The position numbers and the translations under genes were made by a program. The notes below the pieces were generated by a model. That model searched no databases, was not told the origin of the DNA, and worked only from the letters and a program-made list of their open reading frames with translations. 64,000 nucleotides of DNA from Peribacillus folii (GTDB lineage: Bacteria > Bacillota > Bacilli > Bacillales > DSM-1321), in contig NZ_JASJOM010000003.1 in the NCBI RefSeq assembly GCF_030271255.1, positions 390,150-454,149 of the forward strand. The letters run 5' to 3'. Positions 46,401 through 55,652 of this stretch are shown here, piece by piece. Numbering within the stretch: position 1 is the first letter of the stretch; every line of letters starts with the position of its first letter.

Positions 46401-46434
46401 AAAAGAGGAACCTGTTAACCATGGTTCCTCTTTT
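46401..46434 (+). promoter_or_regulatory. Terminator-like hairpin enclosing a start codon
   Basis: AAAAGAGGAACC and GGTTCCTCTTTT form a perfect 12-base stem around a 10-base loop, 12 bases after the OPT stop. The 5' arm holds the Shine-Dalgarno AAGAGG, and ATG 46421 of the PqqD-like gene spans the loop/3' arm junction. The tail is only TTTT followed by GGAAAG. It may terminate most OPT transcripts, and in read-through RNA it would hide the start of the next gene. Confidence 0.65.
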
Positions 46435-46750
46435 GGAAAGACGCGTCACCTTGGAGCAAGGATCTGCGGACACGACTTTTTTAGTCATCCAACGAACCAA
46501 TTTTGTGGAACGAATGACGATTCGTTATTTAAAGCAGCCTTCTGTACGTAAAATCAAGCTTGATAAATTTGGTGCATTTGCCATAAAGAAAATGGAGAGC
46601 AAATGCAATGTAAATCAGATTTCCGAAGCGATGAGTGAACACTTTGGTGAGGAAGCTGAACCGTCCTTGCCAAGGCTGATGAAATTCCTCGAAATCCTGG
46701 AGGTGCATGAATGGATCGTCTGGGATGAGGAAAAAAATGAAAAAAGCTGA
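46421..46750 (+). CDS. PqqD-like (RiPP recognition element-type) protein
   Basis: A 109-residue protein whose C-terminal 75 residues follow the PqqD winged-helix pattern (IKLDKFGAFAIKKMESKCNV, then QISEAMSEHFGEE and LMKFLEILEVHEWI). PqqD-like domains bind precursor peptides in RiPP biosynthesis, but no precursor, radical-SAM or other maturation gene is adjacent; the neighbour is an OPT peptide importer. The start may be ATG 46421 (ribosome site AAGAGG, inside a hairpin) or ATG 46379, which overlaps the transporter gene by 11 bases. The terminator at 46738 overlaps its stop codon. Confidence 0.68.
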   Translation: MVPLLERRVTLEQGSADTTFLVIQRTNFVERMTIRYLKQPSVRKIKLDKFGAFAIKKMESKCNVNQISEAMSEHFGEEAEPSLPRLMKFLEILEVHEWIVWDEEKNEKS

Positions 46751-46763
46751 AGTGCTTTTTTCA
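46738..46763 (+). terminator. Terminator overlapping the stop of the PqqD-like gene
   Basis: TGAAAAAAGC and GCTTTTTTCA form a perfect 10-base stem around TGAAGT. The stop codon at 46748-46750 is in the loop. Confidence 0.85.
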
Positions 46764-46871
46764 TGCTTGTTACTATCTCCTTAAGGCTGACAATGTAAAA
46801 ATACGAAAATTGACCGTAGATGATGCATTCGTACTTTAAGGGTATTTTTTATGAGAGCGGAATGTCATGGA

Positions 46872-46901
46872 AGCAGACTCAAAATATTGAGTCTGCTTTT
46901 T
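46872..46901 (+). terminator. Second terminator, inside the end of the sigma-54 regulator gene
   Basis: AGCAGACTCA and TGAGTCTGCT form a 10-base stem followed by T residues on the plus strand. It overlaps the last codons of the convergent regulator gene and would stop any read-through from the OPT side before antisense transcription. Confidence 0.7.
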
Positions 46902-48927
46902 CCACTCTAAGTAAGGAGTCTAAATAGTCCTTACCGGTTTCCGTTATTCTTGTTCCGCTCCGCCCTTTACGTTTGATGATCAGTCCTTTTTGTTCCAGGT
47001 CTTCAAGTCTTCTTCTAACCTGTTGCGGAGACAAGGAGAGACTTGCATGCTGTTCCTTCGATTTTGCTGATATGAATTCCCTGCTGGCAGCTTTTCCAGC
47101 TTCATGGCATTGCATAATGATTTTTAAAATCATTCGATGCTCAGCTTGCTCCAGGGGATTTTGTGGCGGGGGTTGATTATTTTCCAATAGTTGCGCTGTC
47201 TGGTACTGGGGCAAATCATCTTTGGTTAATATCGTTCCATTACACACTGTCAGCATATAATCGAGTGTATTTTTAAGCTCGCGAATATTGCCGTTCCACT
47301 CCGCCCGTTTTAGCCAGTCCATCAGGGATTGCTCCATCTTTATCCAATTTCCGTTTTTTGTTATGTAATGTTGGATTAAAAGGGGAATATCTTCCCTTCG
47401 CTGCCTAAGCGGCGGAATGGAAAGGTTAAGAACATTTAAGCGATAAAATAAATCATTTCTGAACGTTTGTACTTTCATTTGTTCTTCAATTTTTTTATTC
47501 GTTGCCGAAATGATGCGAATATTAATTGGTATAATCTTCGAGCCGCCGATCCTTCTTATTTCCTTTTCCTGGATAACCCTTAGTAATCGGGACTGCATCG
47601 ATAAACTGATATCTCCTATTTCATCCAAGAAGATGGTGCCGTTATCGGCAAGCTCAAACAGCCCTTTTTTACCTCCGCGCTGACCTCCAGTAAATGATCC
47701 GTCTTCATACCCGAATAATTCGCTTTCTAGCAGGCTTTCGGATAGGGCGCTGCAGTTTACGGGCAGAAAAGGCCCGTTTTTTCTCAAGGAGTGCTTATGA
47801 ATGGCATGGGCAAACAATTCCTTGCCCGTTCCTGATTCACCCTGTATAAGGATGGGGTGTTCAGCTAATGCAAGCTTTTTTGCGATTTGTTTCAGTGCTT
47901 TCATTTTAGGATCTTCGCAGATTATATCATCAAAGCCGTACTTCGCGTAAAACCCTTTTTCGCGATATTTACGCTGGGCCGTTTTCTCGATTTCGGAGGC
48001 CTGGTGGACACTTTTAAATACAGCAACGATAGCTTGCTCCTCAATCATTGAATGCCGGTACACGACAACCTCGACACCATGAATGCTGAAAAATTGACTT
48101 TCCTCCACGCCATCCAGGATAAATTGAACCACTTCGTTTGGGAGACTTACCATATTAACCGGACGTTGTATGATTAAATCCGCTTGTATTTGAAATAGCG
48201 CTTCAAGCTTCTGATTGAATACGGTTACATCTTTCATTTCATTGATGACTAGTATTCCATCATCGATCGTATCAACAACGTTTTGGATGTGATGATAGAC
48301 TTTCTTTGTCTCCTGTTGGGATAAAAGCAATTTTTGCTGCAATTCAATAATGCTTCTGATGTATCTTTCTGAAATTTGCAGGGCCACATTTCCCTCCAAC
48401 CTGCAATATTCAACAATCCTCAAAATGGTGGTCATATCCAAAAGCCTGACGCCGATATCCAAAATCATCGGTAAATAGCTAGGGGCAAGTTCGACTTCAC
48501 CTGGTGATACAGCCACATCAATTCCATCATAATATGGATGGTTTTTTTGGTAAGCAAAAAAACGAACATGATTGATTCCAAGTTGGTAAAGAGATTTGAT
48601 CAGCTCCAATGTCACATTGTATTCATCATTGATAACAAGGACGTTGGCTCCCGCCGGAATTGTGAGAAGTTTATCCAAATGTTCATGGTGGATGGTACGT
48701 TGTCCTGTTATAAACATACCGGCATTCATAGATTTTACATGAGCAATTTCTTCTTTAAGGGATTCGGAAGAGAAGAGGATTACATCTGCTTCAAGTTCAG
48801 CGGGAAGGCCGTCATCTACCGCATAGCTATCAATATGCAGATAATCGCCTAATAGCTGGTGAAGTTGCTGATGTAAAGTGTGCCTTGTCTTCATTCCGCC
48901 TGTCAAAAGGATAAGCGATGGTTTCAT
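46879..48927 (-). CDS. Sigma-54-dependent transcriptional activator
   Basis: The 682-residue regulator has an N-terminal sensor of about 190 residues with a PrpR-like flavour, a PAS-like segment (about 210-310), a central AAA+ domain, and a C-terminal winged helix. AAA+ motifs are GESGTGKE (Walker A), the sigma-54 contact loop as GSFTGG instead of GAFTGA, and GTIFLDEIGD (Walker B). The DNA-binding end (LSLSPQQVRRRLEDLEQKGL) is a winged helix, not the usual Fis-type. ATG 48927 follows GGAAGG; the longer frame to 49005 lacks a site. It is divergent from the cyanophycin operon, which has a sigma-54 promoter at 49174. Confidence 0.9.
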   Translation of the reverse strand: MKPSLILLTGGMKTRHTLHQQLHQLLGDYLHIDSYAVDDGLPAELEADVILFSSESLKEEIAHVKSMNAGMFITGQRTIHHEHLDKLLTIPAGANVLVINDEYNVTLELIKSLYQLGINHVRFFAYQKNHPYYDGIDVAVSPGEVELAPSYLPMILDIGVRLLDMTTILRIVEYCRLEGNVALQISERYIRSIIELQQKLLLSQQETKKVYHHIQNVVDTIDDGILVINEMKDVTVFNQKLEALFQIQADLIIQRPVNMVSLPNEVVQFILDGVEESQFFSIHGVEVVVYRHSMIEEQAIVAVFKSVHQASEIEKTAQRKYREKGFYAKYGFDDIICEDPKMKALKQIAKKLALAEHPILIQGESGTGKELFAHAIHKHSLRKNGPFLPVNCSALSESLLESELFGYEDGSFTGGQRGGKKGLFELADNGTIFLDEIGDISLSMQSRLLRVIQEKEIRRIGGSKIIPINIRIISATNKKIEEQMKVQTFRNDLFYRLNVLNLSIPPLRQRREDIPLLIQHYITKNGNWIKMEQSLMDWLKRAEWNGNIRELKNTLDYMLTVCNGTILTKDDLPQYQTAQLLENNQPPPQNPLEQAEHRMILKIIMQCHEAGKAASREFISAKSKEQHASLSLSPQQVRRRLEDLEQKGLIIKRKGRSGTRITETGKDYLDSLLRVEKADSIF

Positions 48928-49173
48928 TAAGGGTCTGTACCTTCCTTTGGTTAAATTGGTTTTTATTATAGCATGAAAAAAGAACCAATTAGGACCATTA
49001 AACATATTTTTTTAGTTTTTTGGATTGATTCTTCTTAATTTATCTTATTTTTATATCTTGGTTTATCAAATTTCCCCAAGTATATAGACAAGCCTATTCC
49101 TGTATATCTCCATCTCCCGGTCCCGTGCCACTTAATACCTCATTCAGTTCCCATCCAGCATTCGCCTAATTAG

Positions 49174-49190
49174 TTGGCATATATTTTGCA
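49174..49190 (+). promoter_or_regulatory. Sigma-54 (SigL) promoter of the cyanophycin operon
   Basis: TTGGCATATATTTTGCA matches the -24/-12 consensus TTGGCAYRNNNNTTGCW at every defined position. It lies about 105 bases before the permease start and 250 bases from the divergent activator gene, so the activator encoded at 46879 almost certainly acts here. Confidence 0.9.
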
Positions 49191-49294
49191 TGATTATTTT
49201 TACAAATGTTACCTTCTCAAAAAAAGAAAAGGAGAACCGTTGAAGCCAGGGAAATAACATTTATTTACGAATGGATCAAAAGGGGAGAAGATGG

Positions 49295-50713
49295 ATGGCT
49301 CAAGTCGAAACAGCGTATCAACCAGAAGGAAATAGGAAAAAAGAACGTAAAATGAATGTATTTGCATTGCTGCTGGGGGTTTTGGTCATTGCAACAATCC
49401 TAACTTATGTGTTGCCTGCAGGAGATTATGGACGCGTGGAGGTTGACGGACGAACCGAAATCGACCCGGATACTTACAAAACTGTCGAACAAATCCCGGT
49501 AAGCCCGTTTGGAGCGGTAAAAGCACTTCATACTGGAATGGTCGAAGCAGCCAATATTATCTTCTTTGTTCTGATCATTGGGGGATTCTTTGGTGTATTG
49601 ACCGCCACCGGGACGATAAATCTATTGATTACGACGCTTGCCAAAAGACTAGCCACCCGGGAGAAACTGCTAATTCCCATCATGATGTTATTTTTTGCGA
49701 TAGGCGGATCACTTATGGGGATGGCCGAGGAAACACTGGCATATATCCCGTTACTGATTCCGTTGGCGCTTGCACTTGGTTTTGACGTTCTAACAGGAAC
49801 GGCCATTGTCATTCTTGGGGCTTCGGCAGGCTTTACGACCGCCGTTATGAATCCGTTTACAGTCGGAATCGCTCAAGGCATCTCCGAATTGCCGATGTTC
49901 TCAGGCATGTCATACCGTCTAGTGCTTTTCGTCATCGTTTATGCGGTTTCGGTTACCTTCGTCTACCGTCATGCAATGAAAGTGAAAAAAGACCCTTCAA
50001 GAGGATTTTATGGAAAGTACAGCAAAAACGAAGCAGATGTGCTTCTTAAGTCTAAAGAGAAACTTGAAACAAAACACAAGTTCATTCTTGGTGCTTTTTT
50101 ACTGAATTATGTGGTCCTTGCATTCGGAGTGATTAAATATCAATGGTATATTACTGAAATTGCAGCGCTTTTTATAGTGTTGACGATTGTCATCGGGATC
50201 ATCGGCAGATTATCTGCGGATAAGATTGCGAAATCGTTTGTAGACGGATCGTCCTTACTGATCGGCGGAGCCTTGATTATTGGTGTTTCCCGGGCGACCC
50301 TTGTTGTGTTAAACGAAGGCCATATTATTGATCCGATGCTTCATGGCGTTTCCGATACGTTAAAGCACATCCCGGCCTTCTGGAGTGTAATTGGGATGTA
50401 TAACTTCCAGGCTATCATCCATTTTATCCTTGCCTCGGGAAGCGGACATGCCATGCTGACGATGCCAATCATGACTCCGCTTGCGGACTTGCTCGATATA
50501 ACCCGGCAGACGGCAGTTCTTTCGTTCTCTTTTGCTGATGGAATAGGGAATATTATTTTTCCGACTGCAGGCACGCTTATGGCAGGGCTCGCAATTGCAG
50601 GCATTCCATGGACAAAATGGGCCAAGTGGGTGCTGCCGCTCGTATTCATTCAATATCTCATTGGTTTAGCCGCCGTTATCATCGCCCATTTAATGAATTA
50701 TGGCCCATTTTAA
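49295..50713 (+). CDS. YfcC/DcuC-like permease of the cyanophycin operon
   Basis: A 472-residue membrane protein with about 12 segments and the YfcC/basic amino-acid antiporter-like pattern (ATILTYVLPAGDYGRVEVDG near the start, SGHAMLTMPIMTPLADLL in the second half). Given its neighbours it may import beta-Asp-Arg dipeptides or arginine/aspartate released by secreted cyanophycinase. ATG 49295 follows AGGGGAG; the ATG at 49271 has no ribosome site. First gene of the sigma-54 operon. Confidence 0.82.
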   Translation: MAQVETAYQPEGNRKKERKMNVFALLLGVLVIATILTYVLPAGDYGRVEVDGRTEIDPDTYKTVEQIPVSPFGAVKALHTGMVEAANIIFFVLIIGGFFGVLTATGTINLLITTLAKRLATREKLLIPIMMLFFAIGGSLMGMAEETLAYIPLLIPLALALGFDVLTGTAIVILGASAGFTTAVMNPFTVGIAQGISELPMFSGMSYRLVLFVIVYAVSVTFVYRHAMKVKKDPSRGFYGKYSKNEADVLLKSKEKLETKHKFILGAFLLNYVVLAFGVIKYQWYITEIAALFIVLTIVIGIIGRLSADKIAKSFVDGSSLLIGGALIIGVSRATLVVLNEGHIIDPMLHGVSDTLKHIPAFWSVIGMYNFQAIIHFILASGSGHAMLTMPIMTPLADLLDITRQTAVLSFSFADGIGNIIFPTAGTLMAGLAIAGIPWTKWAKWVLPLVFIQYLIGLAAVIIAHLMNYGPF

Positions 50714-50753
50714 TCGTTTTTAGAACCAGCTTAGAGAAATAGGGGGAGAGAAT

Positions 50754-51929
50754 TTGCTTACATTAATTAAAAATGCAGAAGTGTATGAACCTCATTATCT
50801 TGGACGGAAGGATGTGCTGCTTGCTGGCGGAAAGATAGGCTATATCCAAGACGAAATTGAACTGGGTAACTCATCTATCGATGTGAAAATAATCGATGGA
50901 ACGGGAAAAATTCTCGTGCCTGGTTTTATTGATACCCATGTACATTTGATTGGTGGCGGCGGGGAAGGAGGCTTTAGGACCCGCACTCCGGAATTGAATT
51001 TGACGGATGCAACAATGGCAGGCATTACAACAGTGGTTGGGGTGCTGGGAACGGATGGAACGACAAGACGGCTCGAGAGCCTGCTTGCAAAGGCCCATGC
51101 ATTAGAAGAAGAAGGGATCACGGCGTACATCCACTCTGGATCTTATCAGATTCCCGTGAAAACCTTGACTGGAAAAATTGAAGATGATCTGATTTTCATT
51201 GAAAAAATGATCGGTGTTGGAGAAATCGCCATATCCGACCATCGCTCTTCTGAGCCGACACTCGATGAGCTTGCGAAGATAGCCGCTTCAGCACGTAATG
51301 GAAGTTTAATTACCGGAAAGGCAGGGATATTGGAAATTCATGTTGGCGATGGCGATCGCAGGCTCCAGCTCCTTTTTGAAATCGCCGAAAAGACGGATAT
51401 ACCAATCCATCACTTTCACCCGACTCATATAAACAGAAATCGGGATTTATTCGAGGAGGGGATACGCTATGCAGAGAAAGGGGGATATGTAGACTTAACG
51501 ACAAGTACCACCCCAAAATTCCTTGAGGAGGGGGAAGTGAAATGCAGCACTGGTCTGCGGCAGATGCTTGAAAGCGGGGTGCCGATTGCTCAGATTACTT
51601 TTTCCTCGGATGGACAGGCAAGTCTTCCTTATTTTAATCAAGACGGTGAGTTCGCCGGTCTGCAAGTCGGCAATGTTTCTTCTCTTTACCAGGAGGTCCG
51701 TGATTCTGTATTGGAGGAAGGCGTCCCGCTTGAAAAAGCACTTCAGGTCATTACAGCTAATCCGGCACGTATATTAAAGCTGAAAAGCAAAGGGGAAATC
51801 AGGGTGGAGATGGATGCGGATGTCGTATTGCTTAATAAAGATACGTTAGCTATCGATACGGTCATTGCTAGGGGAAAAGTGATGGTGGAACGGGGTGTCC
51901 CGATCATTAAAGGGACATTTGAAAAATAA
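50754..51929 (+). CDS. iadA: Isoaspartyl (beta-aspartyl) dipeptidase
   Basis: A 391-residue amidohydrolase with GFIDTHVHLIGGGGEGG (metal His pair at about 62), the substrate-binding turn GEIAISDHRSSEPT, histidines in HHFHPTHINRN, and Asp in TFSSDGQ. It matches IadA, which splits beta-Asp dipeptides. Cyanophycinase releases beta-Asp-Arg, so this enzyme gives aspartate and arginine in the cytoplasm. TTG 50754 start supported by AGGGGGAG 5 bases upstream. Confidence 0.92.
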   Translation: MLTLIKNAEVYEPHYLGRKDVLLAGGKIGYIQDEIELGNSSIDVKIIDGTGKILVPGFIDTHVHLIGGGGEGGFRTRTPELNLTDATMAGITTVVGVLGTDGTTRRLESLLAKAHALEEEGITAYIHSGSYQIPVKTLTGKIEDDLIFIEKMIGVGEIAISDHRSSEPTLDELAKIAASARNGSLITGKAGILEIHVGDGDRRLQLLFEIAEKTDIPIHHFHPTHINRNRDLFEEGIRYAEKGGYVDLTTSTTPKFLEEGEVKCSTGLRQMLESGVPIAQITFSSDGQASLPYFNQDGEFAGLQVGNVSSLYQEVRDSVLEEGVPLEKALQVITANPARILKLKSKGEIRVEMDADVVLLNKDTLAIDTVIARGKVMVERGVPIIKGTFEK

Positions 51930-51952
51930 AAGAATGATAGGGAGCTGAAGGA

Positions 51953-52978
51953 ATGAGCCAATTATTCAAGGTTTGCATGATGTTAGGGTTGTTTGCTTTT
52001 TGTTGGCAAGGGAATTTTGCACAGGCTGCAAGTGGTGATTATCAGTATAGCAGCTATGGAAACACGGGAAATGTAACGTCTGTCACATCTTATGGCATTA
52101 ACCTAATGGGAGGAGGCACGGACGTTGATGAAGCGATGCTGTGGATGGCCAAAAAAGCTAACCAAGGTGATTTTGTCATTCTTCGTACTTCAGGATCGGA
52201 TGGATATAACCAATATCTATACGACTTGGCCCAGAGTAATAACGCCAAGCTTGATTCAGTCGAAACGATTGTGCTGAACAACAAATATGCATCCAGTGAC
52301 TCGTTTGTGCTAGATAAGGTGCGTAACGCGGAAGCAGTCTTTTTTGCCGGTGGAGATCAATTCAATTATGTCGATTATATAAAAAACACGGCTCTTGAGG
52401 ATGTACTTAATCAGCATATACAAAATAATGTTCCAATTGGAGGAACAAGTGCAGGGCTGGCGATCATGGGGCAATTTGTCTATGATGCTAAAAATGGTTC
52501 CGTCTATTCTGATGAAGCACTTGTAAATCCGAATAACCGCTATATGACATTTACAAAAGATTTTTTGAATAATACGTATTTAGCAAGTGTGATTACAGAT
52601 ACTCATTTTGAACAGCGGGACCGAATGGGAAGGTTCATAGGGTTCATGGCGAGAAATGTATCGGATGGATGGACAAACCAATCTAAAGGCATTGCTGTCA
52701 ATGAACAAACGGCCTTGCTTGTCGAACAGGACGGAACGGCGAAGGTTGTTGCCCAACCAGGCGGCAGCAAGCAATCCGTATATATGGCGAAAACAACGGC
52801 CTCTCCTACAAGCAGCATAGGCAAGCCGTTGACTATTAAAAATGTAGAAGTCGTCAAGTTAAGACCCGGAAATACGTTCAATCTTCAGACATGGAATAGC
52901 AGCAATGGATATTTCTATAAACTATCTGCCCAAAATGGGACTTTAAGTTCTACAAGTGGTTCAATATATGGAAATTAA
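51953..52978 (+). CDS. Secreted cyanophycinase-like serine peptidase (S51), single domain
   Basis: A 341-residue protein with a signal peptide (residues 1-26, cleavage likely after AQA) and one S51 domain. The nucleophile is Ser166 in IGGTSAG, with FFAGGDQFNYVDY before it and His218 in DTHFEQRDRMGRF. It should hydrolyse cyanophycin-type multi-L-arginyl-poly-aspartate outside the cell. It is markedly different from the tandem enzyme encoded next; the two genes overlap only if an unlikely upstream start at 52956 is used. A divergent substrate preference is possible. Confidence 0.87.
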   Translation: MSQLFKVCMMLGLFAFCWQGNFAQAASGDYQYSSYGNTGNVTSVTSYGINLMGGGTDVDEAMLWMAKKANQGDFVILRTSGSDGYNQYLYDLAQSNNAKLDSVETIVLNNKYASSDSFVLDKVRNAEAVFFAGGDQFNYVDYIKNTALEDVLNQHIQNNVPIGGTSAGLAIMGQFVYDAKNGSVYSDEALVNPNNRYMTFTKDFLNNTYLASVITDTHFEQRDRMGRFIGFMARNVSDGWTNQSKGIAVNEQTALLVEQDGTAKVVAQPGGSKQSVYMAKTTASPTSSIGKPLTIKNVEVVKLRPGNTFNLQTWNSSNGYFYKLSAQNGTLSSTSGSIYGN

Positions 52979-52994
52979 AATAGGAGGAGTAAAA

Positions 52995-55517
52995 GTGAAA
53001 AGGGTCATTAATACGGCAATTACGGCCTTTTTACTAGCATCGGTTTGCTTTTTGCCTACAGGACAGGCTAGCGCTCACTCTATGGATGAAATTAAAGGTA
53101 GTCTCGTTATAACAGGAGGTTCATTAGGCAGCAGTAACAAGGATATCTATGAATCTTTTATTAAACTCGCCGGCGGAGTCGAAAAAGCGAAAATCGGTAT
53201 TATTCCCGCTGCGAGCGGAAGTTTGAAATCCTCCAAGGAATTTAGGGCAGATCTTGTGAAGTATGGAGTCAAAGAGGCGGATATCGAGATCCTGCCGATA
53301 TCGAACCATGATTTCAGTGATACTGATTTGGATGAGAAATCGTGGAAGAACAATGTCCACGACAATGCAGTTGTGAGTCAGATCGAGGATCTTTCAGCCA
53401 TCTGGTTCGTTGGAGGCGATCAACTTCGGATAACAGAAACATTATATGATGCCAAGGGAAAGAGTACGTTAGCGCTTGAGGCGATTTGGAACGTGTATCG
53501 AAAAGGAGCTGTCATTGGCGGTACAAGTGCAGGCGCAGCAATCATGAGTGATGTCATGATTACGGGCGGTGATAGCTTAGGGGGGCTAAAAGGTAAATTC
53601 ACAGGGAAATCAGCGTCTTCCAAAGACAAAGAGTATGAGCCTGTCCGTATTGATAGGGGGCTTGGGTTCTTTAAATATGGGATCATCGACCAGCATTTCG
53701 ATGAAAGAGGGAGACTCGGGCGTTTGGTAGCAACGGCCGTTAAATACGAAAAGCAAAAAAAGAAATATAATTCTTATGGAATTGACGAAGATACAGCGTT
53801 GATTGTCAACAATCAAGAAAAAACAACTGAAATTGCAGGCAGGGGCGGAGTGACGGTTGTTGATTCAAGTAAAGCAAAAGAACATAAGGGGAAGATCGAT
53901 AATGTCTCCATCAGCTTCTTATCTCCTGGCGACAAGATCGATTTGACCACTAAATCATTTACGATCCATTCAAAAAAGGGTGCCACCCAAGGAAATGAGT
54001 ACTATCGATTTAAACCTTTGGATGCAACAGGAGTCCTGACTTCATATGGCAAGCTTAAACCATATTTGTCATATTCTCTTGTTGATAATTCTTCCACTGA
54101 CTCGGTTAAAAGCTATTTATATGATAGCAAGGGAACAGGCTTTGCCTTAACCTTCAGTAAAACGAAACAGACAAATGGATTTTGGGGCTATAAGGATGGA
54201 CAGAAAGATGACTATTCCATCACGAATGTGAACATGGATGTTGCCCCAGTTTCGCTCCAATTCAAAACGGATAAGCATGCTTTTAAAGACTATCAAGAAT
54301 CCAATTTTGAACTTCCTGAAAAAACAGGGCGCGGCGCCATCAAAGGAAATTTGCTCATTGCGGGTGGAGCACTTGGGTCCAGCAACGAAGCTGTGTATAA
54401 CACGTTTATTGAGTTGGCCAAGGAAGGTTCTGATGCTAAAGTAGGCATCATCTCTGCTGCAAGCGGAAGCTTAAGCTCCTCAGACTCCTTCAAAAACGAT
54501 CTATTGGAGTATGGCTTGAAAGAAGAAAATATTAAGATCCTACCAATTTCCGCACATGATTTTAAAGGAACATCGGAAGATGAATCAAGATGGAAGGAAA
54601 ACAAAAATAGTGATGGTGTCGCTGCAGAAATAAAAAAACTCGATGCCATTTGGTTTGTGGGCGGAGATCAAACGTATATCACCGAAGCACTATTCAATCC
54701 TGATCAAACGGAGTCAAAAGCATTGCAAGCCATTTGGGATATTTATAAAGAAGGTGCCGTTTTGGGCGGGACAAGTGCAGGAGCTGCGGTCATGAGCGAT
54801 GTTATGCTTGCCGGCGGCGGCAGCTTGGAAACACTTACAAAAGGATTTACAGACACGTATAACGGAATGGAGCAGCAAGAAGGCGGGCCGGCTTATCTTG
54901 AAAGGGGATTGGGCTTTTTCCAAGATGGATTGATTGACCAGCATTTCGATAACAAAGCAAGGCTCGGCAGACTGATTGCAGCTGCACATGAAGTAGGCGA
55001 TCGTAATCAGCTTTCATATGGAATTGACGAAGACACAGCAATCGTTGTCAATAATCACAAGCGAAAGGTGGAAGTGATCGGCCGCGGAGGGTTAACCGTT
55101 ATTGACTTAATGAAAGTTAAAACCAATCCTAACATAAAAAGCCAATACAAAAACATTTTACTTTCTACAATCGCACCAGGGGATAGGGTGGATTTACAAA
55201 CGAATGAGATTCAAATCAGTCAACATAAAGTCCGTACAAAAGGCAATGAGTATGGTGATTTTAACGCAGCTCCTCATTCTGGTGTATTAACAGAGCATGG
55301 AACATTAAGTAAATTCCTTTCTTACCAGCTTGTTGATAACAGCGGAGAAAAAGAAGTGAAAGCCTATTCTTTCGATAAAGGAAAAGGAGTGGAGCTTACA
55401 TTCAGAAAGACAAAAGTGACTGATGGCTACTGGGGATACAAAGACGGAAGTAAAGATGATTATTCAGTTGTGCATGCTGTTCTGGATATTACACCGATTG
55501 CCGTAAAGGAAAAATAA
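52995..55517 (+). CDS. Secreted cyanophycinase with two tandem S51 domains
   Basis: An 840-residue protein with a signal peptide (VKRVINTAITAFLLASVCFL, then AxA) and two complete S51 domains about 416 residues apart. Nucleophiles are Ser178 and Ser594 (both GGTSAG), and the His in IDQHFD is at 234 and 650. Domain 1 keeps DERGRLGRL; domain 2 has DNKARLGRL. Each domain ends with a shared beta module (GFWGYKDGQKDDYS, GYWGYKDGSKDDYS). Such two-domain fusion is unlike the ~270-residue intracellular CphB. GTG 52995 follows TAGGAGGAG and gives the signal peptide its proper start. Confidence 0.9.
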   Translation: MKRVINTAITAFLLASVCFLPTGQASAHSMDEIKGSLVITGGSLGSSNKDIYESFIKLAGGVEKAKIGIIPAASGSLKSSKEFRADLVKYGVKEADIEILPISNHDFSDTDLDEKSWKNNVHDNAVVSQIEDLSAIWFVGGDQLRITETLYDAKGKSTLALEAIWNVYRKGAVIGGTSAGAAIMSDVMITGGDSLGGLKGKFTGKSASSKDKEYEPVRIDRGLGFFKYGIIDQHFDERGRLGRLVATAVKYEKQKKKYNSYGIDEDTALIVNNQEKTTEIAGRGGVTVVDSSKAKEHKGKIDNVSISFLSPGDKIDLTTKSFTIHSKKGATQGNEYYRFKPLDATGVLTSYGKLKPYLSYSLVDNSSTDSVKSYLYDSKGTGFALTFSKTKQTNGFWGYKDGQKDDYSITNVNMDVAPVSLQFKTDKHAFKDYQESNFELPEKTGRGAIKGNLLIAGGALGSSNEAVYNTFIELAKEGSDAKVGIISAASGSLSSSDSFKNDLLEYGLKEENIKILPISAHDFKGTSEDESRWKENKNSDGVAAEIKKLDAIWFVGGDQTYITEALFNPDQTESKALQAIWDIYKEGAVLGGTSAGAAVMSDVMLAGGGSLETLTKGFTDTYNGMEQQEGGPAYLERGLGFFQDGLIDQHFDNKARLGRLIAAAHEVGDRNQLSYGIDEDTAIVVNNHKRKVEVIGRGGLTVIDLMKVKTNPNIKSQYKNILLSTIAPGDRVDLQTNEIQISQHKVRTKGNEYGDFNAAPHSGVLTEHGTLSKFLSYQLVDNSGEKEVKAYSFDKGKGVELTFRKTKVTDGYWGYKDGSKDDYSVVHAVLDITPIAVKEK

Positions 55518-55652
55518 AATTTCATGAACTGAAACCAACCTGCAGAAAAATGATCCATAAAAACATCCCGTAAATGTTAGTTTTGTGTCTAACCTTTAAG
55601 TTCAAGTTTGCCTGCAGGCTTTGTTCTGGTTCATTAATAAATGGATTGCAAA

